Below, piece by piece: positions 6,843-15,830 of a DNA stretch of 36,371 nt. The notes beneath the pieces are model-generated. The model had not been told where the DNA came from. It ran no database searches and saw only the letters and a program-made list of their open reading frames with translations. Origin of the DNA: Clostridia bacterium (GTDB lineage Bacteria > Bacillota > Clostridia > Oscillospirales > CAG-272); assembly GCA_900769475.1 (NCBI GenBank), contig CAAGGQ010000151.1:1-36371 (forward strand), written 5' to 3'. Made by a program: the position numbers and the translations under genes. The stretch's first letter is position 1. Each line of letters begins with the position of its first letter.

Positions 6843-8240
6843 TTATTCTTCCACGATCCTCTGACGTCCGCGCAAACCGACCTTCATATAGTAGATCACC
6901 AGCAGAGTGCTTGCCAGTGCCCATCCGGCGGGGTACGCCATGGCAATGGGGATAAATTCGTTGCAAATATAGTTTGCCATGATAAAGAGATAGATCTGAC
7001 GGAAGACCACGAAGGAGGGCACCAAAATCAGCATTGCCGCGCGGCTGTTCCCCGCTCCGCGCAAGGAGCCCGCCAAGATCTGATTGAGGCAGCACAATAA
7101 ATAAAAGGGAGAAATCACACGCAACAGGATCGTTCCGTATTCCACCACTTCTGCCTTGCCGTTGAAGAAGGAAACCAGCCACGGCGCAAAAATCATAATG
7201 GGAATCAAGAAGAGTGCCGTTACCGCAACCGCCAACGCGCAGGCTACGAAAACGCCTTTTTTGGCGCGCTTATCCTGTCGGCATCCCAGATTCTGTCCCA
7301 CAAAGGTGGTAGATGCCACGGAAATGGATTGCATGGGTAGCATTGCCAGCTGGTCGATCTTGGCGTACGCTGTCCAGCCTGCCATAAAATCCGAGCCAAA
7401 ATAGTTGATGTAGGACTGCACAAACACGTTGGAAAAAGAGGTGATCGACATCTGCAACGCCGCCGGAAATCCCACGCCAACGATCTTTTTCAGCATTTCC
7501 ATTTTCATTTTCAAATGTCTGAAAGAAACGCGCACACAGTTGGGAGATCTCATCAGCGTTATCATAACCAGAATTGCAGAGATCGCCTGCGCAATAACGG
7601 TTGCCAGCGCAACACCTTCCACACCCATTCCAAATACCAGCACAAATATCAGATCCAGTATCGTATTCAGGATCGCAGTGATCACCAGGAAGTAAAAGGG
7701 TCTTCTGGAGTCGCCCACCGCGCGAAGGATTCCGGCTCCGATATTATAGATCATCAATCCGAAAATCCCGGCGAAATAAATGACAAGATAGGTTTGAGAT
7801 TGCGCAAAAACATCCGCGGGGGTCTTCATCAAACGAAGCATGTAGGGGGTCATCAAAATGCCAATAGCAGTGAATACCAATCCCAAAACGGCGGTCATCA
7901 CCACCGCAGTATGTACGGCTTCTCTCACCTTATCCTCTTTTTTAGCACCGTAAAACTGAGAAATTACCGCGCCTGCGCCAGAGGAAAGTCCTGTAAAAAA
8001 TCCAATGAGAGTGTTGATGATAGGCCCCACCGAGCCCACGGCAGAAAACGCCTCGTTGCTCACGTAGTTCCCTACCACCCAGGTGTCCACCATGTTGTAA
8101 AGCTGTTGAAAAATGTTTCCGAGTAAAAGCGGAATCGCGAATTTGATCAAATGTGGAACAATGCTTCCCTCTGTCATATCCACATCTAACCGACGCCCTT
8201 GATGCGCATGCGGAAGATGCAAAAACTTAAACGAATGCAT
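6843..8240 (-). CDS. MATE family multidrug efflux transporter
   Basis: A 465-residue integral membrane protein with about 12 hydrophobic segments in two homologous halves. 'MTEGSIVPHLIKFAIPLLLGNIFQQLYNMVDTWVVGNYV' and the repeat-like 'VGVGFPAALQMSITSFSNVFVQSYINYFG' are the usual halves of MATE (NorM/DinF-type) antiporters, which export cationic drugs or metabolites against Na+ or H+. An in-frame TTG lies 18 bases upstream, but AAGAAGGAG ends about 7 bases before the ATG at 8240, which fixes the start there. It lies 37 bases downstream of trkH, probably last in the operon. Substrate unknown. Confidence 0.9.
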   Translation of the reverse strand: MHSFKFLHLPHAHQGRRLDVDMTEGSIVPHLIKFAIPLLLGNIFQQLYNMVDTWVVGNYVSNEAFSAVGSVGPIINTLIGFFTGLSSGAGAVISQFYGAKKEDKVREAVHTAVVMTAVLGLVFTAIGILMTPYMLRLMKTPADVFAQSQTYLVIYFAGIFGLMIYNIGAGILRAVGDSRRPFYFLVITAILNTILDLIFVLVFGMGVEGVALATVIAQAISAILVMITLMRSPNCVRVSFRHLKMKMEMLKKIVGVGFPAALQMSITSFSNVFVQSYINYFGSDFMAGWTAYAKIDQLAMLPMQSISVASTTFVGQNLGCRQDKRAKKGVFVACALAVAVTALFLIPIMIFAPWLVSFFNGKAEVVEYGTILLRVISPFYLLCCLNQILAGSLRGAGNSRAAMLILVPSFVVFRQIYLFIMANYICNEFIPIAMAYPAGWALASTLLVIYYMKVGLRGRQRIVEE

Positions 8241-8277
8241 GATTGACTCCTTCTTCAAAATGGATGTCCAATCCCTT

Positions 8278-9732
8278 TCAGGACCGTTTCCAGGTTTTGG
8301 GGGAGAACAGCAGGAGGATGGGAAAGATCTCCAATCTGCCCGCCAGCATATCCAGGATCAAGATCCATTTGGAAAAGGTGCTGAATCCGGAAAAATTGCA
8401 GGTAGGTCCTACGGCCTCCAGGCCGGGGCCAACATTATTAAAGCAGGCCATCACCGCCGAAAAGGTGGTTGTGACCGAGCAATCATCCAAGGAAAGCAGT
8501 AAAAAGCTGACCGCCAGAATCACCACATAGGCCGAGAGATAGGCATTGGTGTTGGCCAGGATCTGCTCGTCCACCACGCGATTATTCACACGGATCACCT
8601 GCACCTGGCGAGGGCGCATGATCTGACGAATGTTGCGGCGCAGATCCTTAAACAAAAGCATCACTCGGGAGCACTTGATGCCGCCGCCCGTGCTTCCGGC
8701 GCAGGCGCCGATGAGCATCAGGATCAGCAAAATACTCTTGGAAAAGGTGGGCCAAAGATCGAAATCGGCGGTAGCAAAGCCGGTGGTGGTGATGATACTG
8801 GACACCTGGAAAGCCGCATGGCGCAGCGCATCCCACACCGTGGGATACAACTCGGCAATATTTACGGTAATGAGTAGGATGCTCACGATCACCACGCCAA
8901 AATACAGCCGCAGCTCCTCGTCGCGGAGCACCGCCCGCGCCTGGCGAAGCAGAAGCAGATAGTAACAGCTGAAGTTGACACCAAACAGGAACATAAACAC
9001 GGTGGTCACGTTTTGCAGGTAGGGGCTGTACCCTGCCATGCTGTCGTTCTTGATACCAAAGCCACCGGTGCCCGCCGTTCCAAAGGCGGTACACAGCGCA
9101 TCAAATACGGGCATCTTGCCGGCAAGCAAAAAGAGGAAGGTCAACGCCGTCAGGGCAATATACGTAATGTACAGAGTCATGGCGGTCTGTTTCATCTTGG
9201 GCATCAGCTTTCCCACGTCGGGTCCGGGGCTCTCGGCACGGAGGAGATGCATGGTAAAGCCCTGGTTCTTTCCGCTCAAGGGCACAACGGCCAGCAAAAA
9301 GACCAGCACGCCCATGCCTCCCACCCAATGGCTAAAGCTTCGCCAATACAAGAGGCTTTTGGAAAGTCCCTCGACGTTGGAAAGGATCGAGGCCCCCGTG
9401 GTGGTAAAGCCCGACACCATTTCAAACAGGGCGTCAATGTAGAAAGGGATCTCCCCCGAAAGGAAAAAGGGCAGGCAGCCCAAAAGGCTCATCAGGATCC
9501 AGCTGGATCCCACACAGACCAGCCCCTCCTTGGCACGGAAAATTTTTTGAGCGTTGCGGGAAAGGAAAAACAATCCGGCGCACACCGCCAAAAGGATTCC
9601 AAAGCTGATCAAAAAAGCGTATACGGCAGGCATCTCCCGGTATCCGAGCCCAATGGCAATGGCGGGGATCATAAACACCGCCTCGGTAAAAAGGATCATG
9701 GAGAGCAGCCGCCCTATCATTTTATAGTTCAT
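8278..9732 (-). CDS. trkH: TrkH family potassium uptake membrane subunit
   Basis: A 484-residue polytopic protein. It contains four pore loops typical of Trk/Ktr/HKT channels: 'FTTTGASIL', 'FGTAGTGGFG', 'SSIITTTGFATAD' and 'CFNNVGPGL', each with the selectivity glycine. It forms the K+ translocating subunit and needs the cytosolic TrkA RCK protein, encoded just upstream (28-base gap). 'GACAGSTGGGIKCSRV' is the conserved stretch after the third pore. GAGAGG lies 12 bases before the ATG, slightly far but the best available. Confidence 0.93.
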   Translation of the reverse strand: MNYKMIGRLLSMILFTEAVFMIPAIAIGLGYREMPAVYAFLISFGILLAVCAGLFFLSRNAQKIFRAKEGLVCVGSSWILMSLLGCLPFFLSGEIPFYIDALFEMVSGFTTTGASILSNVEGLSKSLLYWRSFSHWVGGMGVLVFLLAVVPLSGKNQGFTMHLLRAESPGPDVGKLMPKMKQTAMTLYITYIALTALTFLFLLAGKMPVFDALCTAFGTAGTGGFGIKNDSMAGYSPYLQNVTTVFMFLFGVNFSCYYLLLLRQARAVLRDEELRLYFGVVIVSILLITVNIAELYPTVWDALRHAAFQVSSIITTTGFATADFDLWPTFSKSILLILMLIGACAGSTGGGIKCSRVMLLFKDLRRNIRQIMRPRQVQVIRVNNRVVDEQILANTNAYLSAYVVILAVSFLLLSLDDCSVTTTFSAVMACFNNVGPGLEAVGPTCNFSGFSTFSKWILILDMLAGRLEIFPILLLFSPKTWKRS

Positions 9733-9760
9733 AGATCGTTACGACCTCTCTTCCCCACTG

Positions 9761-11122
9761 TTATCCGGCAAAAACATCGTTGAACTGAAGCACCGATGTC
9801 CCTCCGCTCACCACAACCACCACCCGATCTCCCGGAAGGAATCGGGAGTCGCCGTTGGGGATGGTAATCGTCTCCCCGCGGGTGATCGACACCAGCAGAA
9901 TGTTCTTCTTCAGCTTGAACTGCTTGAGAGGCTCGTTGCAATGGAAGGTATGCTCGTCCACCAAAAACTCAATGGCCTCGGCGTTCCCCTCCGCAATGGA
10001 GTGAATGGTAATGGCCGCACCGTTTTGGTTTTGCATGGCGCGCACGTAGCGCACGATCTTGTTACAGGAAAGCATGCGGGGAGAGATCACGCTGCCCAGG
10101 GGCAGGCTGTGGGTAATGCGGGAGTTTTCCAGGTGCGCCAGCTTGGTGATCACCTGGGGAATCTTGCGGCTGTTTCCGTAGATCGAAATGAGCATATTCA
10201 GCTCGTCGTTGCCGGTCAGCGAAACCAGAGCATCGCAATGGGCAATGCCGTCGCTTTCCAAAAGATCGTGGTCCCCCGCGTTTCCGCGGATCACCGTGGC
10301 CTCGGGCAACAGGGAGGCCAGCTCCAGGCAGCGGCCCTCGTCAGACTCGATGATCTTTACGTCCATGCGATTCCGCAAGAGGGATTGAGCCAGATAATAG
10401 CTGACGGTTCCGCCGCCCGCGATCATGACATCCTTGACCTTATGGGTCACAATGCCCAGATTCTTGAGCAGGGCGGCCAAACTGTGAGAGGGTGCGGTCA
10501 CGAACAAACGGTCGCCCTCTTTGATGATAAAGCTACCTCCGGGGGTAATGGCCTCCCCATCCCGCAAAACGGCGCATACCAGCACGCGGCATTTGACCGC
10601 GCCGTTGAGATCGCGCAGAGGAAGATTGCGAAGTTTGCTCTCGGCATCCACCCGCAGTTCCACGATCTCCACGCTCCCCTTGGCAAAGGAATCCCGCTTG
10701 AAGAAGCCGGGATAGAGCAGCAGACGCTCAATTTCCAACGCCGCTTCCCGCTCGGGATTGAAGGTCATGGAAAGTGCAAACATATCCCGCATGGAATAGG
10801 CTTGCTCGGTATATTCAGGGTCACGAATCCGCGCAATGGTATGAAGACGGGGATTGAGCCCATGAGCGGTCATGCAACAAAGCAGATTGATCTCGTCGCT
10901 CCCGGTACAGGCGATCAAAAGATCGGCCCCCTTGACCCCTGCGTCCTCCAGAACATTCATGGTAGCACAGTTTCCTTGTACCGCCATGACATCCAGGCGT
11001 TCCACGCAGGTGCTCAGCACCCGGGATTGCTTATCAATCAGGGTCAGATCATGCCCCTCGTCACATAGCGCTTGTGCCAAGATGGCTCCCACCTTGCCAC
11101 AGCCGGCAATCAGTATTTTCAC
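9761..11122 (-). CDS. trkA: Trk potassium transport NAD-binding regulatory subunit
   Basis: A 453-residue cytosolic protein made of two tandem RCK units. Rossmann loops are 'ILIAGCGKVGAILAQAL' (start) and 'VMIAGGGTVSYYLAQSLL' (second half), with RCK_C lobes around residues 140-220 and 370-450. The gating subunit of the TrkH channel, it binds NAD(H)/ATP and controls opening. The start is GTG at 11122, with AGAGGA just ahead. Between trxB and trkH, with gaps of about 30 and 28 bases. Confidence 0.93.
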   Translation of the reverse strand: MKILIAGCGKVGAILAQALCDEGHDLTLIDKQSRVLSTCVERLDVMAVQGNCATMNVLEDAGVKGADLLIACTGSDEINLLCCMTAHGLNPRLHTIARIRDPEYTEQAYSMRDMFALSMTFNPEREAALEIERLLLYPGFFKRDSFAKGSVEIVELRVDAESKLRNLPLRDLNGAVKCRVLVCAVLRDGEAITPGGSFIIKEGDRLFVTAPSHSLAALLKNLGIVTHKVKDVMIAGGGTVSYYLAQSLLRNRMDVKIIESDEGRCLELASLLPEATVIRGNAGDHDLLESDGIAHCDALVSLTGNDELNMLISIYGNSRKIPQVITKLAHLENSRITHSLPLGSVISPRMLSCNKIVRYVRAMQNQNGAAITIHSIAEGNAEAIEFLVDEHTFHCNEPLKQFKLKKNILLVSITRGETITIPNGDSRFLPGDRVVVVVSGGTSVLQFNDVFAG

Positions 11123-11152
11123 GGTTGTCCTCTTTTCTTTCGGATTGGATTC

Positions 11153-12058
11153 TTATTTCAAAAATTCAATGGCCTCCAATGCGGCCAGGGTACCATCGGC
11201 CACAGCGGTGGTCAACTGCCGCACCTGCTTTTGGCGACAATCCCCCGCCACAAATACGCCGGGCAATCCCGCGCGGCAGGTGCCGTCCACAGCAAAGTAG
11301 CCGTCATTATCCAAGGATACCAGCGGAGCGAAGGCACGGTTTTGGGGAACGCTGCCAATGGCCTCGAACACCCCGGCCACCTCCAGCTCTCGCGTTTCGT
11401 GACTCTGCACATTTTCCAGAAGCAGGGACTGCAAACGAAGCTCTCCCCGCATCTCCTTGACCACGGTATGGGTAAGGAATTGAATGTTGGGGGTCTGTTT
11501 GGCACGCTCCAGGAGAGTCTCCTCGGCACGGAAGCCATCACGGCGATGAATGAGATACACGGTTTCACAGATCTGCGCCAGATAGAGCGCGTCTTGCACG
11601 GCTGTGTTACCGCCGCCCACCACGGCCACCGTCTTTTTCCGAAAGAAGGCGCCATCGCACACGGCACAGAAGGAAACGCCCTTGCCGATAAAGTCGGCCT
11701 CTCCGGGCACCTCCAGCTTGCGATGGGTTACCCCTGTGGCAAGGATCAGCGCACGCCCCTCATAGGTCTCCTTAGCGGTCTGTACCAAATAGCCCTTCTC
11801 AGCAGGGGTGACTTCAGTAACGCCCTGCTGAACGTAGGTCACACCGAGCGCACGGATCTGCTCCATCATGGCATCGGCCAGATCATAACCGTTCACATCG
11901 GGGATCCCGGGATAATTTTGGACACAATCGGACAGAACGATCTGCCCGCCGTAGCCCTCGCGCTCCAGCAGGAGCACACTTTTTTCAGCACGGAGGGCGT
12001 ACAGCGCCGCCGTCATCCCCGCAGGGCCCGCGCCAACGATGATCACGTCGTATTTCAT
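11153..12058 (-). CDS. trxB: Thioredoxin-disulfide reductase
   Basis: A 301-residue flavoenzyme that transfers electrons from NADPH through FAD to thioredoxin. The FAD loop is 'VIIVGAGPAGMTAALYA', the redox pair is CAVC (Cys131, Cys134), the NADPH loop is 'VAVVGGGNTAVQDALYL', and 'GVFVAGDCRQKQVRQLTTAVADG' is the C-terminal FAD site. Length is typical. AAAGGAG precedes the ATG. The gene lies 15 bases downstream of rqcH. No thioredoxin gene is next to it. 'HRRDGFRAEE' in the pyridine-nucleotide domain carries the Arg pair expected for NADPH preference. Confidence 0.93.
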   Translation of the reverse strand: MKYDVIIVGAGPAGMTAALYALRAEKSVLLLEREGYGGQIVLSDCVQNYPGIPDVNGYDLADAMMEQIRALGVTYVQQGVTEVTPAEKGYLVQTAKETYEGRALILATGVTHRKLEVPGEADFIGKGVSFCAVCDGAFFRKKTVAVVGGGNTAVQDALYLAQICETVYLIHRRDGFRAEETLLERAKQTPNIQFLTHTVVKEMRGELRLQSLLLENVQSHETRELEVAGVFEAIGSVPQNRAFAPLVSLDNDGYFAVDGTCRAGLPGVFVAGDCRQKQVRQLTTAVADGTLAALEAIEFLK

Positions 12059-12073
12059 AATCGTAATTCTCCT

Positions 12074-13849
12074 TTATTTGCTTCCGTTTGGCAGGCGCAG
12101 AGCCTGCACTCTTGCCTCGTTGGGGGTAACGATGCAGGACCAGTTGGTGTGGTAGATCACGAAGCCGGGCTTGGATCCCGCCGGCTTTTTGACATTGCGC
12201 ACCAGGGTGTAGTCCACCTCCACGTTCTGCCCGTCAGCTCCCTTGGAAAAGTAGGCCGCGATCTCGGCCGCTTCGGTAAAATCCCGCTCCGAGGGCTCTT
12301 CCCCACGGCAAAGCATGACCGCGTGGGAGCCGGGAAGATTTTTAACGTGGAACCAATAATCGTTCTTCCCTGCCACCTTGTGGGTAATGTACTCGTTTTG
12401 CAGATTGTTTTTGCCGCAAAGCACCCGATAGCCGCCCGTGGTTTGGAACTGTGCCACCACGGGGGTCTTGCTCTTTTGCGAAAGGGCGTAGTGCTTCATC
12501 TTGGAGGCATAGCCCGAGCGATAGAGCTCGTCCCGGATCTCGGCCAGGTCGGCGGCGGTCTCAGCATGGGAAAGGGCGTCGAACACCGTATCAATGTATC
12601 TCAGCTCGGCCTCGCCCAAAGCGATCTGACGGGTCAGCTCCACCCGTGCCGTTTTGGATTTGTTGTATTTTTTGTAATAGACCTGGGCGTTGGCGGAGGG
12701 GGACAAGCGACTGTCCAGGGTGATGACGCAGGTGCCAAAGCTTCCGTCCTCCCGATAGTCTTCGTAGTCGATCAGCTCTACCCGGGACATACCACGGGAA
12801 AGCTGATACAGATTGGCCGTGATAAGATCGGCGTATTTTTTGTATTCCTCGCCCTTTTCGCACTCCTTCAGCTCCCCTCGCTGAAGCTCCAGCTTCTTTC
12901 GGATGCGGGTATCAGCATTGGTCAGGATGCGAAGTACATCCGAGGCCCGTTGCCGCAGATGGTTTTCCCGATCCCGGGTGTGGAAGAAATCGTCCAAAAG
13001 CATCCCCGCACTCTCATAGGGGCGCATCTCAAAACCCACGCCGTACTGCCGCAGGGGACAGAAGGCGTACTCCACGGGAACGCCGTCTCGGAGCACCATA
13101 CAGGGAGAAAAGTGCCCCGTGCGAATCGATTCCATCACCTCCGAAAAGGCGCGCCACAGTGCCGCGCCATCGCAGGATGCCGCAGGGCGATCGGTGCGCC
13201 CCGTGGCCGCAAAAACGATCTCCCGCGCCACGGCGGGGGAAATGCCCAGGAAGGTGGCCACCAGCCATTTATCGGCGGGGCGCTCCCCGCCCTCGGCCAG
13301 CCGTGCCAAAAAGGTTGCCTCGTCCACGGTCAAGGGGTCCAGCTTCTCCTGCTTGGGAGGAAGCTCGTAGGTCATGCCCGGCAGAACCTGCCGCAAAGCT
13401 GAGGTGGAAAAATCCACCAGGCGAAGGGCGCTGACCACCTTTTTCTCCTCGTTGGCAAAAATCAGATTGCTGTATTTGCCCATGATCTCGGCAATGAGAT
13501 ATTTTTTACAGGGGAAGCCCATTTCGTCCCTCGATTCAAACTCCAGAACCGCCACGCGCTCAAAGCCTGCCTGGCGAATATCCGAGAGCTTGGCCCCCTG
13601 CAGATGCTTTCGCAGAAGCATGCAAAGCATGGGGGGAGTCATTGGATTCTCCTTTTGCTCGGTGGTAAAACCGATGCGGGGATTATTGGAGCCCGCGTTG
13701 ATCAACAGTCGCTTGCCCCCCTCCAGACTGCGCATCTGCAAAACGATCTCGTCCCGCTCAGGCTGAAAGACCTTTTCAATGCGCGCCCCCAGAGCCTTTT
13801 CCCGGATCTCTCCCAGGGTGCAAGCCAACATTCCGGCATCAAAAGCCAT
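12074..13849 (-). CDS. rqcH: Ribosome quality control factor RqcH (NFACT family)
   Basis: A 591-residue cytosolic protein formerly annotated as fibronectin-binding protein FbpA. It binds the peptidyl-tRNA-blocked 50S subunit and adds C-terminal alanine tails that mark stalled peptides. NFACT-N begins 'MAFDAGMLACTLGEIREKA' with 'LLINAGSNNPRIGFT'. The middle is a long charged coiled-coil region (about 290-440), and NFACT-R carries 'YWFHVKNLPGSHAVM' and 'KPGFVIYHTNWSCIV'. Full length for the family. AAAGGA lies about 10 bases before the ATG. Second gene of the operon led by the HAD phosphatase. Confidence 0.93.
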   Translation of the reverse strand: MAFDAGMLACTLGEIREKALGARIEKVFQPERDEIVLQMRSLEGGKRLLINAGSNNPRIGFTTEQKENPMTPPMLCMLLRKHLQGAKLSDIRQAGFERVAVLEFESRDEMGFPCKKYLIAEIMGKYSNLIFANEEKKVVSALRLVDFSTSALRQVLPGMTYELPPKQEKLDPLTVDEATFLARLAEGGERPADKWLVATFLGISPAVAREIVFAATGRTDRPAASCDGAALWRAFSEVMESIRTGHFSPCMVLRDGVPVEYAFCPLRQYGVGFEMRPYESAGMLLDDFFHTRDRENHLRQRASDVLRILTNADTRIRKKLELQRGELKECEKGEEYKKYADLITANLYQLSRGMSRVELIDYEDYREDGSFGTCVITLDSRLSPSANAQVYYKKYNKSKTARVELTRQIALGEAELRYIDTVFDALSHAETAADLAEIRDELYRSGYASKMKHYALSQKSKTPVVAQFQTTGGYRVLCGKNNLQNEYITHKVAGKNDYWFHVKNLPGSHAVMLCRGEEPSERDFTEAAEIAAYFSKGADGQNVEVDYTLVRNVKKPAGSKPGFVIYHTNWSCIVTPNEARVQALRLPNGSK

Positions 13850-13899
13850 GGAGTTCTATCCTTTCACCGCGGGAATCCCAACGGTGCCTTTCTTCAAAA

Positions 13900-14721
13900 T
13901 CATTCCTTCCCGAACATGACCGCATCCACATCGGCCAGGGACCCAAAGGTCAAGTCGGGCTGCTCGTCCTCTCCCGCGGCCGCAAGATCGGCCTCGGTGG
14001 TTTCTCCCGAGAGCACCAGCACAGAAAGCACTCCGTGCTTTTTGCCCAGGGCAATATCGGTGTAAAGACGGTCACCAAAGATGCACATATCGGCACGGTC
14101 GACCCCCGTGGCCTCCTCGATCATCTCTACGGTCTCTCGATAGGGCTTGCCGAAATAGGTGGGAACAACTCCCGTGGAGGCCGTGATAAAGGCCGCAATG
14201 GCACCACTATCGGGCAAAAAGCCGTTCTCAATGGGACAGTTATAGTCGGGATGGGTGGAAAGATACTCGGCTCCGCCACGGATCAAACGACAGGCCGCGT
14301 TCAGCTTTTCGTAAGTCAGAGTGGTATCAAAGCTGCTCACAACGATGTCGCAGGACGCGGCATCCTCGCCAACAAGCTGGATCCCCTTCTCCCGGAAGGA
14401 GTCCTCCAGCTCTTTGGTACCAATGAGATACACCGATTTTCCTGGCCGATGGCGGCGCAAGAACTCGATGGTCACGTCCCCCGAGGTCATCACCTCTCTC
14501 GCCTTGGGTGCAAAGCCCAGACGCGTGAGGCGCTCCTCGTAGAAGGCGGTGCTGTGGGAGGCATTGTTGGTAAAAAAGAGGACGCGGCGTCCGTGATTCC
14601 GCAATCGCTCGATAAAACGAATGGCATAGTCAAAAACGATGCCCCCCAGATAGATGGTACCGTCCATATCAAAAATATATAATTTCTTTTCTCCGATCGC
14701 CTGCAGGTGCTTCTGCTCCAT
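13900..14721 (-). CDS. HAD-IIA family sugar-phosphatase (NagD/AraL-like)
   Basis: A 273-residue HAD hydrolase. Motif I is 'YIFDMDGTIYLGG' (nucleophile Asp18, acid/base Asp20), 'VLFFTNNAS' is motif II, and 'CIFGDRLYTDIALGKKHGV' gives the motif III-IV acids. The cap between motifs II and III is the NagD-like C2 type. Family members dephosphorylate small sugar phosphates or nucleotides; the substrate here is not predictable. AAGGAG precedes the ATG. First gene of the leftward operon, with a near-consensus promoter interleaved with that of the divergent kinase gene. Confidence 0.88.
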   Translation of the reverse strand: MEQKHLQAIGEKKLYIFDMDGTIYLGGIVFDYAIRFIERLRNHGRRVLFFTNNASHSTAFYEERLTRLGFAPKAREVMTSGDVTIEFLRRHRPGKSVYLIGTKELEDSFREKGIQLVGEDAASCDIVVSSFDTTLTYEKLNAACRLIRGGAEYLSTHPDYNCPIENGFLPDSGAIAAFITASTGVVPTYFGKPYRETVEMIEEATGVDRADMCIFGDRLYTDIALGKKHGVLSVLVLSGETTEADLAAAGEDEQPDLTFGSLADVDAVMFGKE

Positions 14722-14764
14722 GATTCTCGTGCTCCTTATTTAATCGAAATTTTAATTTGTATAT

Positions 14765-14807
14765 ATTATAGCACCATCTTGATTTTTTTTCAACATTATG
14801 GTATAAT
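14765..14807. promoter_or_regulatory. Interleaved divergent promoters (HAD operon and pantothenate kinase)
   Basis: Plus strand: TTGATT (14779-14784), 17 bases, TATAAT (14802-14807), for the kinase. Minus strand: TTGAAA (14788-14793), 17 bases, TATAAT (14765-14770), for the HAD-rqcH-trxB-trkA-trkH-MATE run. The two promoters physically overlap, so polymerase on one should exclude the other. Confidence 0.75.
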
Positions 14808-14844
14808 ATTCTTCGGAAAATATTTTTTTAAGGATGTACCTACT

Positions 14845-15693
14845 ATGTTACAAACTGTCATTGGCATTGACGTTGGCGGAACCACCACCAAGATCGTGGG
14901 CTTTCGCAAAACCGAAGATGGAAAAAAAGAGCTGATCGCCCCTCAATTCGTGCGGGCGACCGATCCCCTGACCTCGATCTATGGCGCCCTTGGAAAATTC
15001 ACCACCGAGAACAAGCTGGAACTCAGCGATATTGATAAGATCATGATGACCGGAGCCGGCTCTGCCGTAATCAGAAAGAACATTTATAATTTGAACTGCC
15101 AGCCGGTGCCGGAGTTTGCCAGCAGCGGCATGGGAGGACTGTATCTTTCGGGTCTGAACGAGGCCATTGTGGTGAGCATGGGCACCGGAACCGCCCTGAT
15201 CCACGCCAAAAAGGAGGGCGAAAAGCACTCGATCCAGTACCTTGGTGGTACCGGCGTTGGAGGCGGCACCCTGGTGGGGCTCTCCCGCAAGCTGGTGGGC
15301 GTGGACACGGTGGAGCACATTGAGCAGCTCTGCACCGACGGAGATCTGAATAATGTGGATCTGCGCATCAAGGATATTTCCCAAAACCACACCTATCACG
15401 GTATCAACGAAAATCTGACCGCCGCCAACTTTGGCAAAATCTCGGATATGGCAACCCCTGCCGACCTGGCCCTCGGCATTGCCAACATGGTGGCCGAAAC
15501 GGTGGCAATGCTTGCCATCTTTGCGGCACGGGCCCACGGAATCCGTGACATCGTTCTCATCGGAAACCTGACCACAATCGAGCCCATTCGCAAAGTCTTT
15601 GAAGGCCTTTCGGATAGCTTCGACGTTCGCTTTACCATTCCCGAAAACGCCCAGTTCGGCACGGTCATCGGCGCCGCCCTAGACGAAGAATAA
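14845..15693 (+). CDS. Type II-like pantothenate kinase
   Basis: A 282-residue ASKHA-fold kinase. 'VIGIDVGGTTTKIVGF' is the phosphate-1 loop, 'MMTGAGSAVI' follows, and 'VVSMGTGTALIHAK...YLGGTGVGGGTLVGLSRKLVG' is the adenosine/substrate block typical of type II (CoaW/eukaryotic-like) pantothenate kinases, which start CoA synthesis by phosphorylating pantothenate. The open frame extends upstream over the promoter, but AAGGA 10 bases before the ATG at 14845 and the alignment to the family fix the start. Closed by its own terminator. Confidence 0.88.
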   Translation: MLQTVIGIDVGGTTTKIVGFRKTEDGKKELIAPQFVRATDPLTSIYGALGKFTTENKLELSDIDKIMMTGAGSAVIRKNIYNLNCQPVPEFASSGMGGLYLSGLNEAIVVSMGTGTALIHAKKEGEKHSIQYLGGTGVGGGTLVGLSRKLVGVDTVEHIEQLCTDGDLNNVDLRIKDISQNHTYHGINENLTAANFGKISDMATPADLALGIANMVAETVAMLAIFAARAHGIRDIVLIGNLTTIEPIRKVFEGLSDSFDVRFTIPENAQFGTVIGAALDEE

Positions 15694-15713
15694 GAAGAAT
15701 AGAACCTTCCCTT

Positions 15714-15743
15714 CCCCGCAGTCCTTGACTGCGGGGTTCTTTC
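15714..15743 (+). terminator. Terminator of the pantothenate kinase gene
   Basis: A 9-bp GC-rich stem (CCCCGCAGT at 15714-15722, ACTGCGGGG at 15728-15736), 5-base loop, then TTCTTTC. Confidence 0.85.
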
Positions 15744-15766
15744 ATTCAAAAAGATTGCTCAGGTAC

Positions 15767-15820
15767 TTGACAATTCTTCTCCTGCATGCTAAAATAAATA
15801 CAGGTACCTTAATGTTAAGG
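15767..15820 (+). promoter_or_regulatory. Promoter and palindromic operator candidate of the marR-ABC operon
   Basis: TTGACA (15767-15772), 17 bases, TAAAAT (15790-15795). About 12 bases downstream is a palindrome CCTTAA-TG-TTAAGG (15807-15820) covering the expected transcript start and running into the Shine-Dalgarno AAGGAGG. This is where a MarR-type repressor would block its own operon. AGGTAC also occurs twice (15761-15766, 15803-15808). Confidence 0.65.
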
Positions 15821-15830
15821 AGGAATATTT

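Noticed and set aside
8241..8258. Upstream TTG start for the MATE gene
   Set aside because: It overlaps the Shine-Dalgarno that is well placed for the ATG at 8240.
11072..13402. 776-codon plus-strand frame over trxB and rqcH
   Set aside because: Crosses two well-supported genes and their junction, has no recognisable domains and lacks a promoter or ribosome site.
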